Assembly: GCA_022768655.1 (NCBI GenBank) | Contig: JALEQD010000045.1 | Coordinates: 1-37,146 of the forward strand | Origin: Anaeroplasma sp. | GTDB taxonomy: Bacteria > Bacillota_I > Bacilli_A > Acholeplasmatales > Anaeroplasmataceae | Reading direction: 5' to 3' | Length of the DNA stretch: 37,146 bases | In this document: positions 6,790 through 13,713 of the stretch, one piece after another | Layout: each line of letters opens with the position of its first letter | Numbering within the stretch: position 1 is the stretch's first letter | Notes under the pieces: generated by a model | What the model was told of the DNA's origin: nothing | Seen by the model: the letters and a program-made list of their open reading frames with translations, nothing else | Databases searched by the model: none | Position numbers and translations under genes: made by a program

Positions 6790-8044
6790 ATTCAATATCT
6801 CCACCAATAGATTCAAATACTTCCCAGAAATTAGGAAATGATTTTGATACACATTCAGCATTATTAATTTTAATATTACCTTTTGATTTTAATGATGCCA
6901 TTGCAAGCGCCATTGCAACTCTATGATCATTATGTGAATCAACCTCACCACCAGTTAAATAATCAACACCAGTGATAACCATCCCATCTTTGTTTTCTTC
7001 TATTTTAGCTCCAAGCTTATTTAATTCTTCCTTCATGCATGTTATTCTATCACATTCTTTTATTCTTAATCTTGAAGCATTAATAAATTCTGTTACTCCT
7101 TTAGTTAAGGATGCCAAAACAGTTAAGGCTGGACCAAGATCAGGAGATTGAGAAAAATCAATAACACATGCATTAGCCTCAAATGGCTTCAATTTTATTT
7201 GATCACTTGAAAACTCTATTTTTCCACCAAAATCCTTAATGTCATTTAATATTTTTTTGTCTCCTTGATGAGAGTCCTTATTCATAGCGCATAAAGTTAC
7301 ATCAGCTCCTAATGCATCAGCAACTAAGAAAAAGGCAGACTGAGAAAAATCTCCTTCGATTGTATAATCACAAGGTTTAAATTCTTGATTACCCTTAATA
7401 TAAAAATCAGTATAATTATTATTTTCTATTTCAATTCCAAATTTATGCAAGATATCTAATGTCAAATCTATATATCCCTTTGATTCTAGATTTGTAGTAA
7501 TATGAATCTGACTATCCTTATCAAGCATAGGAAGAGCATATAATAACCCAGTAATAAATTGAGAAGAAATATCTCCTCTTATTTCAAATTTACCAGGCTT
7601 TAAGCCTCCATTTACCTCAAGTGGTAAATAATCATTTCCATATTTATAAGGAATTTGTTCCTTATCAAATATTTCAAAAAAAGTATCTAATGGTCTTTTA
7701 ACTAAATGATTATGACCAATAAATGTTATTTTTTCAGGACATACTAGCGCAATTGGAATCATAAAGCGGATTGTTGATCCAGATTCATATGCATCAATAA
7801 TATTTTCCTTTCTTACTACCTTGCTGCCATATATTTCTAGGCTTGTTGGATGCTCGATTATTGTTGCACCGCAAGCTCTCATTGCACCAATTGTTGCCTT
7901 TATATCCTTTGAATATAAAACATTAGAAATTATACTTTTCCCAGATGCCAAACCTGCAGCAATAATAGCTCTATGTGATAAGCTTTTTGAAGGTGGAATT
8001 ATTACATTACCTGAAAGCTTTTTAGGTTTAACTATTACATTCAT
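6779..8044 (-). CDS. aroA: EPSP synthase (3-phosphoshikimate 1-carboxyvinyltransferase)
   Basis: Condenses shikimate-3-phosphate with PEP. The 421-residue protein has the N-terminal PPSKSLSHRAIIAAGLASG (PEP and S3P binding), GDISSQFITGLLYALP, the RIKECDRI block with key Arg/Lys/Glu residues, and the C-terminal NDHRVAMALAMA. The loop that in class I enzymes reads GNAGTAMRP is here YESGSTIRFM: the glycine equivalent to E. coli Gly96 is kept, but neighbouring Thr97 and Pro101 positions differ, so inhibitor sensitivity cannot be assumed. It overlaps aroB by 4 nt upstream and the mutase gene by 11 nt downstream. Confidence 0.95.
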   Translation of the reverse strand: MNVIVKPKKLSGNVIIPPSKSLSHRAIIAAGLASGKSIISNVLYSKDIKATIGAMRACGATIIEHPTSLEIYGSKVVRKENIIDAYESGSTIRFMIPIALVCPEKITFIGHNHLVKRPLDTFFEIFDKEQIPYKYGNDYLPLEVNGGLKPGKFEIRGDISSQFITGLLYALPMLDKDSQIHITTNLESKGYIDLTLDILHKFGIEIENNNYTDFYIKGNQEFKPCDYTIEGDFSQSAFFLVADALGADVTLCAMNKDSHQGDKKILNDIKDFGGKIEFSSDQIKLKPFEANACVIDFSQSPDLGPALTVLASLTKGVTEFINASRLRIKECDRITCMKEELNKLGAKIEENKDGMVITGVDYLTGGEVDSHNDHRVAMALAMASLKSKGNIKINNAECVSKSFPNFWEVFESIGGDIEYEK

Positions 8045-9069
8045 TTTAAAAATTTCTCCTTAATTTCAGCCTCTGTTAATTTATAAATCATACATTTACC
8101 AAGCTCTTCCAAAAAAATAAAGCTTATTGTACCAGCCAAATTCTTTTTATCATAAAATACATCATTTAAATATTCCTTATAAGGATAAACATTTCTTGGT
8201 AAATTATATAATTTTAATATATCATCAATCGTATTATAGCATTCCTTTGGTGTTACACCTAAATCAATCCCCATCTGGATTGCCATAAGCATTCCTATCG
8301 CAACAGCCTCACCATGCTTATAACCATATTTTAATTCAATCGCATGTCCAAATGTATGTCCAAAATTTAATGTCATTCTTTCATTCAAATCAAATTCATC
8401 CATCTCTACTACTCTTTTTTTCACAGATAAGCTCTCAAAGATAACATTCTCATCTATTATTGGTTTATTTTTTAGCATATTAAGTAAATTAATATTACCT
8501 ATAGCACCATGCTTAATTAATTCACCCATTCCATTATTAAACTCCTTTGGATCTAAAGTATCTAAGGTATTTGGATCAATTAACACAAGTGAAGGCTGCT
8601 TAAATGCTCCTAGGATATTTTTTCTTCCTGCAAAATCAATTCCTGTTTTTCCGCCAATTGAAGAATCCATTTGGCTTAATAGGGATGTAGGAATACCAAT
8701 ATATGAAATACCTCTATATAATGTTGCCGCAACAAAACCAGTTAAATCACCAATAACACCGCCGCCTAAGGCTAACAGCATATGATTTCTTTTAACTCCT
8801 TTATTAATAAGCTCTTCACAAATATATGCATATTTTTCAATTGTCTTTGACATTTCACCATGTGGTATTACCACATAATCTAAATCAAAATCAGCTAATG
8901 AGGAAATAACCTTATTTAGGTATAGCTTTTCAACCACATCATCAGTGATAATAAATATTTTTTTATTACTATAAACTTCCTTAATATATAAGCTTAATTT
9001 ATCTAACAAACCATTTTCAATAACAATTTTATAAGATGTATATTTTAGATTAATATTTAATGTTTTCAC
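8041..9069 (-). CDS. aroB: 3-dehydroquinate synthase
   Basis: Converts DAHP to 3-dehydroquinate using NAD and a divalent metal. The 342-residue protein shows the NAD-binding LLALGGGVIGDLTGFVAATLYRG, the IPTSLLSQMDSSIGGKTGID segment, and metal-ligand motifs NFGHTFGHAIE and GYKHGEAVAIGM, plus MGELIKHG. Length is typical. It overlaps tyrA upstream and aroA downstream by 4 nt each. DAHP synthase, 3-dehydroquinate dehydratase and shikimate kinase are not in this window, so the pathway must be completed from other loci. Confidence 0.96.
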   Translation of the reverse strand: MKTLNINLKYTSYKIVIENGLLDKLSLYIKEVYSNKKIFIITDDVVEKLYLNKVISSLADFDLDYVVIPHGEMSKTIEKYAYICEELINKGVKRNHMLLALGGGVIGDLTGFVAATLYRGISYIGIPTSLLSQMDSSIGGKTGIDFAGRKNILGAFKQPSLVLIDPNTLDTLDPKEFNNGMGELIKHGAIGNINLLNMLKNKPIIDENVIFESLSVKKRVVEMDEFDLNERMTLNFGHTFGHAIELKYGYKHGEAVAIGMLMAIQMGIDLGVTPKECYNTIDDILKLYNLPRNVYPYKEYLNDVFYDKKNLAGTISFIFLEELGKCMIYKLTEAEIKEKFLK

Positions 9070-9899
9070 TTTTCCATCTCTTTTCTTATTTTAGTAGCTG
9101 AGATAAATAACTCCTGCAAAGCTTTTTTATCTTCATTTTGAATTGCATTTTTCAACAAATCTAATTCATGCTCAAATGATTTTATATGAGCTAATAAATA
9201 TTCCTTATTTCCTAAAAACAACTCACTCCATAAATTCTCATTAATCATTGCGATTCTAGTTAAATCTCGATAGGAATCACCTATATAACGCTTTGTTTCA
9301 GAATCATGATCACTGTTTACTAATGATACAGCAATTGCGTGAGTCAATTGGCTTGTAAAGCCAATCATCTCATCATGACGATGAATAGACATTGTTGAAA
9401 ACCTAGAAAAGCCTAAATCCTTACCTAATTGATTAATTACTTCAATTGTAGAATATGGGGTTAAAGATGTTGGGGTAACTAAAAAATTAGCACCCTCAAA
9501 AACAACCTGTTCAGAATATTCAATACCATTTTTTTCCTTTCCTGCCATTGGATGATGAGAACAATATATTGCAGGCATTGCTAAGCTAGTAGCTTCTTCA
9601 ACAAAAGAAGATTTTATACCACATAAATCAGTAATAATTTGCTTATCATTAAATAAAAAATTATATTTTTTGATAAAATCTATAATATTTCTAGGATAAA
9701 ATGATAAAACAATAATATCAGACTTCTTTATATAATCATCAGGCTTTGTCCCACCATCAATTATATATCCTTTTTCTTTAGCATAGGTAATAGCTTTTTC
9801 ATTAATATCACAGCCATAAACATTATAGCCCTTTTTACTTAATCTATATGCATAGGCTCCGCCCATAAGTCCTAATCCAACAATTAATACGTTTCTCAT
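9066..9899 (-). CDS. tyrA: Prephenate dehydrogenase
   Basis: Oxidative decarboxylation of prephenate to 4-hydroxyphenylpyruvate in tyrosine synthesis. The 277-residue protein has an N-terminal Rossmann motif VLIVGLGLMGGAYAYRL, the substrate histidine region YCSHHPMAGKEKNG, and the conserved HDEMIGFTSQLTHAIA helix. It lacks a C-terminal ACT domain, so direct tyrosine feedback through ACT is unlikely. It is the first gene of the aro operon; AAGGA is about 6 nt before the ATG. It overlaps aroB by 4 nt. No prephenate dehydratase is nearby, so the operon covers the tyrosine branch only. Confidence 0.92.
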   Translation of the reverse strand: MRNVLIVGLGLMGGAYAYRLSKKGYNVYGCDINEKAITYAKEKGYIIDGGTKPDDYIKKSDIIVLSFYPRNIIDFIKKYNFLFNDKQIITDLCGIKSSFVEEATSLAMPAIYCSHHPMAGKEKNGIEYSEQVVFEGANFLVTPTSLTPYSTIEVINQLGKDLGFSRFSTMSIHRHDEMIGFTSQLTHAIAVSLVNSDHDSETKRYIGDSYRDLTRIAMINENLWSELFLGNKEYLLAHIKSFEHELDLLKNAIQNEDKKALQELFISATKIRKEMEK

Positions 9900-9958
9900 A
9901 ATAATCCTTCTTTTCTTAGATATTTCTCAAAAAACAATGTGTTTTAAAAAATATCGAT

Positions 9959-10003
9959 ATTATATAATTTTTACCATATTTTCAATAATTTTTCAATATT
10001 ATA
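9959..10003 (-). promoter_or_regulatory. Probable aro operon promoter region
   Basis: On the minus strand two TATAAT hexamers occur (9964-9959 and 10003-9998), the first with TTGAAA (9985-9980) about 15 nt upstream. No T-box or other riboswitch pattern is visible in the roughly 130 nt before tyrA. Confidence 0.4.
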
Positions 10004-10033
10004 TACGATAAGATATTAATAATAACAAATAAA

Positions 10034-10048
10034 AGCCACAATGTGGCT
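10034..10048. terminator. Small hairpin between aro operon and XRE gene
   Basis: AGCCAC-AAT-GTGGCT with T-rich DNA on its minus-strand side (TTTTATTTG) resembles a weak terminator for minus-strand readthrough. Confidence 0.45.
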
Positions 10049-10085
10049 AAAATTTTAATTTTGTATTTTAATTATTAATAAAAAA

Positions 10086-10094
10086 TGCTATAAT
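10086..10094 (+). promoter_or_regulatory. Extended -10 promoter of XRE gene
   Basis: TGCTATAAT (TG-N-TATAAT) places the start near 10101, only about 13 nt before the first possible ATG. Confidence 0.6.
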
Positions 10095-10113
10095 GGATAT
10101 TGTCTAGCAATAG

Positions 10114-10425
10114 ATGCATACAAAAAAAATAATAGAAAATTATAAAACTAATAGAAAGAGGATAGAAAATTATTCTATCAATGAAAGGTATGCATATATG
10201 AATAGACAAATAACAAAACAGGGACTAGCACGTGTCCTAAAACAAATACGTGTTGATAACAATTTAACTCAGCAGGAGCTTGCAGATATTCTTTTTTGTG
10301 ACATACGTCAAATTAGACGATATGAAACAGAAGGTACTGATAAGCTTACAGTAATTAATCTGTATGCTGAAAAATTTAAAATTAATTCATTAAGCATTTT
10401 GAGCTTAGCTCAAGATGCTTTTTGA
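10114..10425 (+). CDS. Small XRE-family HTH transcriptional regulator
   Basis: Up to 103 residues. A helix-turn-helix of the Cro/CI type fills the C-terminal two thirds: LARVLKQIRVDNNLTQQELADIL then CDIRQIRRYETEG, the usual recognition-helix pattern. There is no effector domain. The start is uncertain: ATG 10114 has no ribosome site but is close to the mapped promoter, while ATG 10198 has AAAGG 9 nt upstream and would give a 75-residue protein beginning MNRQITKQGLARVL. A 13-bp hairpin with a U-rich tail is built into the last codons. It is flanked by the large structured RNA and could control it or be only a neighbour; small lone XRE proteins are also typical of prophage remnants. Confidence 0.75.
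   Translation: MHTKKIIENYKTNRKRIENYSINERYAYMNRQITKQGLARVLKQIRVDNNLTQQELADILFCDIRQIRRYETEGTDKLTVINLYAEKFKINSLSILSLAQDAF
10392..10420 (+). terminator. Terminator hairpin inside the 3' end of the XRE gene
   Basis: The arms 10392-10404 and 10408-10420 pair over 13 bp (one G-U) around a TTA loop, followed by TTTGATTTT. The stop codon is at 10423-10425, so the terminator stem is coding. Confidence 0.7.
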
Positions 10426-10431
10426 TTTTAT

Positions 10432-10460
10432 AGGACATTTCTTGTCCTCACTTCTTTTTT
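10432..10460 (+). terminator. Second terminator hairpin after the XRE gene
   Basis: AGGACA (10432-10437) pairs with TGTCCT (10443-10448); a T-rich run follows at 10452-10463. It insulates the XRE gene from the RNA gene downstream. Confidence 0.55.
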
Positions 10461-10470
10461 TTATTAGCAT

Positions 10471-10476
10471 TATAAT
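10471..10476 (+). promoter_or_regulatory. -10 element of the large structured RNA
   Basis: A perfect TATAAT whose expected start (about 10483) coincides with the first base of the RNA's closing helix. No good -35 is seen; TTGTCC at 10442-10447 is too far. Confidence 0.5.
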
Positions 10477-10482
10477 AAAAGT

Positions 10483-10994
10483 GCATTGGACCCCAGTGAA
10501 CTCCATCTTGCAAATGGCTGGGACCTAACCAAGATAGATTTTAATGTGGGATACTGCATTAAAATCAAGACCAAATGGTATCCGAGATTAAAATATCGCT
10601 TTGGTTAGCGGTGCAATACGCTCTTCGATGTAAACGATCACCCGAATAGGCACGACAAGAGGCTCTGCAGCGATGCATCCCACGAATAGATGCTAGCCTG
10701 AGAAACTGGCTTCTACGTTCTCAAAGGAAGTGTGTGGCTTGATGCTGAGTAATCAGCTATAACTATTTTGGTGAGTATTAGTAGGAGAATGCCAATTTTA
10801 ATTTGATATTGTATGAGATATTAATAGCTGAAGCTCTCTGAAAGTTGAAGGATAATATAGTTCCTTCCGTTGTTCGGTTAAAAACCCATTCCAGTAGTAA
10901 TAGGGTAGCTCCCAATTACTCAGCCTGGCGTGAACGTGCGTGAATAACAAATTAGAGTAAGTATTGTATGACGAAGGTCGGCAATGCTTTTTTT
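10483..10994 (+). ncRNA. Large ornate structured non-coding RNA (about 505 nt), class unassigned
   Basis: No ORF of note, but clearly more GC than its neighbours (10621-10680 has 32 G+C of 60). The ends pair: GCATTG 10483-10488 with CAATGC 10982-10987, followed by T7 (10987-10994 region). Internal helices: CCCAG 10492-10496 with CTGGG 10518-10522; CTAACCAA 10525-10532 with TTGGTTAG 10601-10608, enclosing a perfect 10-bp hairpin 10537-10546/10557-10566 whose loop GGATAC (10549-10554) pairs with GTATCC (10578-10583), a pseudoknot; AGCC 10695-10698 with GGCT 10708-10711, whose loop TGAGAA (10699-10704) pairs with TTCTCA (10718-10723), a second pseudoknot; GCTGAGTAAT 10744-10753 with ATTACTCAGC 10915-10924; CAGCTAT 10754-10760 with ATAGCTG 10824-10830; GAAGGA 10847-10852 with TCCTTC 10862-10867. 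It is not recognisable as RNase P, tmRNA, SRP RNA or a group I/II intron. Size and style recall ROOL, OLE or GOLLD RNAs, but I cannot assign a class from memory. Confidence 0.85.
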
Positions 10995-10997
10995 CTT

Positions 10998-11831
10998 TTA
11001 TTCAATGAATTTTACAATATATCCTACTCCAATTGAATTAAGTCCAATCCTACTACCAATAATTGCTGGTATAGGATATGACTTGATTTTTTTTGCACCA
11101 GGAGTAATCTTATATAATTTTTCTTCTATGATAGGTAAATATGCAGAAGATTTTGTCATATATAAAATAAATGGAATGACATCAGAATCCTCTGTTTCAG
11201 TTTCATATATTTGAAATAGACTTAATAGGCTTTGATTATTTTTTGCCTTTTTCACAGATAATATCCTACCATCATCAATCTCATATAATTTACCGGAAGC
11301 TATTTTTTGAGTAATTTTTTGGCCATATTGATAATCATAGCTAGGATCAAATAAAAAAATATGATGATTTTTCTTTACATGCTCTAAAAAAACAACAACT
11401 TCATCCATTGTTTTTCCATTACTAAACATTTCATCAGCCATTATTGCCATATACGCAAGAGGAAAGCATGCACTATTAGAATCAAAAATTTTGTATTGTA
11501 CATCAGCTAAATCTGATACAGCAATTGAAACAGGTACAAATAAATCACAAAATTCTTGAGCTGATAGAATAAATAAAAATTGCTCATATCCTTCCTTTTG
11601 TGCTATTTCTATATATTCGTTTATTTTAGCATAATTTTGATATTCAAAGCTTAAATGTGCACTTGAATCATAAGTAATTCTATTATAAAATGATTCACTA
11701 TTCATATCGATGAAATCATCATATTTTTCTTCCTTTGAAAAACTTATAATTATAGGTATAGCTGATATATTTTTACTATGAGTAACATAATCAATCCCAG
11801 AGTTACTACAAACAAATATCTTTGTTTTCAT
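10998..11831 (-). CDS. DegV family protein (fatty-acid-binding)
   Basis: A 277-residue DegV-fold protein. In Gram-positive bacteria such proteins (FakB type) bind a fatty acid and present it to the kinase FakA for phosphorylation; no FakA/Dak2 partner is in this window. The N-terminus KIFVCSNSGIDYV corresponds to the family DSxxDl start, though here the first Asp is replaced by Asn-Ser-Gly. The C-terminal motif GSRIGLNSIGVGYIVKF matches the HxGPGxxGvgy region but lacks the usual His-x-Gly-Pro-Gly, so it is a divergent member. A TGGTATAAT extended -10 lies at 11903-11895 (minus) and GGAGG precedes the ATG. Its stop codon at 10998 faces the 3' end of the structured RNA. Confidence 0.75.
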   Translation of the reverse strand: MKTKIFVCSNSGIDYVTHSKNISAIPIIISFSKEEKYDDFIDMNSESFYNRITYDSSAHLSFEYQNYAKINEYIEIAQKEGYEQFLFILSAQEFCDLFVPVSIAVSDLADVQYKIFDSNSACFPLAYMAIMADEMFSNGKTMDEVVVFLEHVKKNHHIFLFDPSYDYQYGQKITQKIASGKLYEIDDGRILSVKKAKNNQSLLSLFQIYETETEDSDVIPFILYMTKSSAYLPIIEEKLYKITPGAKKIKSYPIPAIIGSRIGLNSIGVGYIVKFIE

Positions 11832-11894
11832 AAAGCCTCCACAATAAACACAAAAACAAGCTTAATGCTTATTTTAGCAATCACTTTTGACACT

Positions 11895-11903
11895 ATTATA
11901 CCA
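11895..11903 (-). promoter_or_regulatory. Extended -10 promoter of the DegV gene
   Basis: Minus-strand TGGTATAAT (TG-N-TATAAT), directly behind the terminator of the upstream ABC operon. Confidence 0.6.
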
Positions 11904-11904
11904 T

Positions 11905-11935
11905 AAAAAAAGCTGACTAGTATTAATTAGTCAGC
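11905..11935 (-). terminator. Terminator of the first ABC exporter operon
   Basis: GCTGACTA (11912-11919) pairs with TAGTCAGC (11928-11935); on the minus strand a T7 tract (11911-11905) follows. The 5' arm includes the last codons and stop of the ABC gene. Confidence 0.85.
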
Positions 11936-13711
11936 ATTTTTACAATTAATATTATTATTCTTAAATTGACTATCATACATATCCTTATAATGCTTACAAT
12001 TATTATAAAGAGTATCATGAGTTCCCCTACCTACAATTTTACCTTGATCTAAAACAATTATTTCATCAGCATTTTTTATTGTCGATAATCTGTGAGCAAT
12101 AATAAACGTTGTTCTTCCCTTTGAGACAACATCCATTGCTTTTTTAATTTGCTCTTCGGTTTCAGAATCAATATTTGCGGTTGCTTCATCAAGTACTAAT
12201 ATTTTTGGGTTTCTAAGAAGAATTCTAGCAAAAGAAATAAGCTGTTTTTCACCTAATGATAGGTTTTCACCTCTAAAGGAAATAGGCATATTGATTCCTA
12301 AATCTGTTTTTTCTAGCATATAACCAGCACCAACTGCCTTCAGTACATTAATTATTTCCTCGTCGCTGTAGCAATCTCTTTCCATTGTTACATTTGATTT
12401 AATTGTACCCGCAAATAATGCAGGAGTTTGTAAAACAATACCTAGGTTCTTTCTGTAGGATGCCTTGTTGTATTCTTTTATATCCACTCCATCGACAAGC
12501 AGGCTTCCCTCTTGATAATCATTATAGCCTAATAAAAGATTCATCATTGATGATTTTCCACTTCCAGTGTGTCCAACAATTCCAATTGTTTTACCAGCTT
12601 CAACATGTAATGAAATATCATCTAAAACATATTTATCATCTACATATGCAAATCTAATATTTTTAAATTCAACCTCTCCAGCTATTTCCTTTGGTGCTTC
12701 CTTACCATCTAAAATCCTAGTATCATTTGCCTCATCAATAAATAAGAATACTCTTGTAGCACCAACCATTGAATCCTCAAGCTCATTTAGATTGTTAAAT
12801 ATAGCATTTACTGGGTTTATCATTTTATCTAGGTTTTCAACAAAGGCAGCAACTAAACCAACACTAATAGTAATTTCTGCAACCTCAATGCTTTGAAAGC
12901 CTAAAAATAACAACAAGCATACCTCGGCAGTTCTTTTTATTAATGATAATAATTCCCATCCAAAATAAATATTTACTGTATTAGCTTTTCTCTCATTATG
13001 AATATACTTTTTACATAGTGCTCTATAATCATCAAGCATTTCCTCCTCTTGATTAAAATCTTGAATAATTAAGGCACCAGTTATTAATTCATTAAGCTTT
13101 CCAGTGATTTTAGAGCCGGTTTCTCTTAAATCAACATAAAATTTATGAACCTTTTTTCTATATACTGTAATCCACAACAATAATATCGGAACAAGTACAA
13201 TAATTAATAATGCTAATCTAGGCTCAAGTACAATAACTCCAACATATACAATAATTATATTTAATAATGCATTAAATATTGAAAACAATGTTGTGTAAAA
13301 AACTCTAACTCCAGCACTATCACTAGTGATTTTAGCAACTATTTTTCCATCTGGCTCTAATGAATAATAATCAACAGGAAGATAATCTATTTTTCTAATT
13401 GCTTTTTCACGTACAGTTTTTTCAATATGCATTCCTGTAAGCTGATTTGCATATTGATATATATACCTTGTTATTACAGTAACAAATACAATTACACCAT
13501 AAACAATCAATGCCTTTGCTACCATATTATATTCATAATTTGGCAAATATACATCAAGTATTCTTTTAGTAATAAAAGGCGTTACTGCAGATAAAATTGA
13601 GATTACTATACTTAAAATTATTGTAATAATGAATAATTTTTTCTCTTGCTTAATGTAAGGCAAAGTTTTCTTAAACAGAGTTGTCTTTGAAAGAATTTCT
13701 TGTTTTTCCAT
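11927..13711 (-). CDS. ABC exporter half-transporter, catalytic subunit of a heterodimer
   Basis: A 594-residue type IV ABC exporter: six predicted membrane spans in the first 310 residues, then the ATPase domain. Walker A is GHTGSGKSS (near residue 380), the signature is LSLGEKQ, and Walker B reads ILVLDEATANID with the catalytic glutamate intact; the switch histidine is in IIAHRLST. The signature departs from LSGGQ, as expected for the canonical subunit of an LmrCD/BmrCD-type heterodimer in which the partner supplies the good signature. The partner gene is 2 nt upstream. Substrates cannot be deduced; multidrug or lipid export is typical. Confidence 0.93.
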   Translation of the reverse strand: MEKQEILSKTTLFKKTLPYIKQEKKLFIITIILSIVISILSAVTPFITKRILDVYLPNYEYNMVAKALIVYGVIVFVTVITRYIYQYANQLTGMHIEKTVREKAIRKIDYLPVDYYSLEPDGKIVAKITSDSAGVRVFYTTLFSIFNALLNIIIVYVGVIVLEPRLALLIIVLVPILLLWITVYRKKVHKFYVDLRETGSKITGKLNELITGALIIQDFNQEEEMLDDYRALCKKYIHNERKANTVNIYFGWELLSLIKRTAEVCLLLFLGFQSIEVAEITISVGLVAAFVENLDKMINPVNAIFNNLNELEDSMVGATRVFLFIDEANDTRILDGKEAPKEIAGEVEFKNIRFAYVDDKYVLDDISLHVEAGKTIGIVGHTGSGKSSMMNLLLGYNDYQEGSLLVDGVDIKEYNKASYRKNLGIVLQTPALFAGTIKSNVTMERDCYSDEEIINVLKAVGAGYMLEKTDLGINMPISFRGENLSLGEKQLISFARILLRNPKILVLDEATANIDSETEEQIKKAMDVVSKGRTTFIIAHRLSTIKNADEIIVLDQGKIVGRGTHDTLYNNCKHYKDMYDSQFKNNNINCKNAD

Positions 13712-13713
13712 AA

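Noticed and set aside
6790-6861. Longer N-terminus for chorismate mutase (113 residues)
   Set aside because: The added residues are inside aroA in another frame, have no family similarity, and a good ribosome site fixes the start at 6789.
10483-10994. Large RNA as RNase P, tmRNA, SRP RNA, T-box or group I/II intron
   Set aside because: The conserved cores of these RNAs (for example the RNase P P4 strands, a tRNA-like end with TTCGAAT and CCA, the T-box GGGTGGNACC, or intron domain V) are absent.
12403-12896. Plus-strand reading frames opposite the first ABC gene
   Set aside because: They are antisense shadows of a highly conserved ATPase domain, without ribosome sites or recognisable products.
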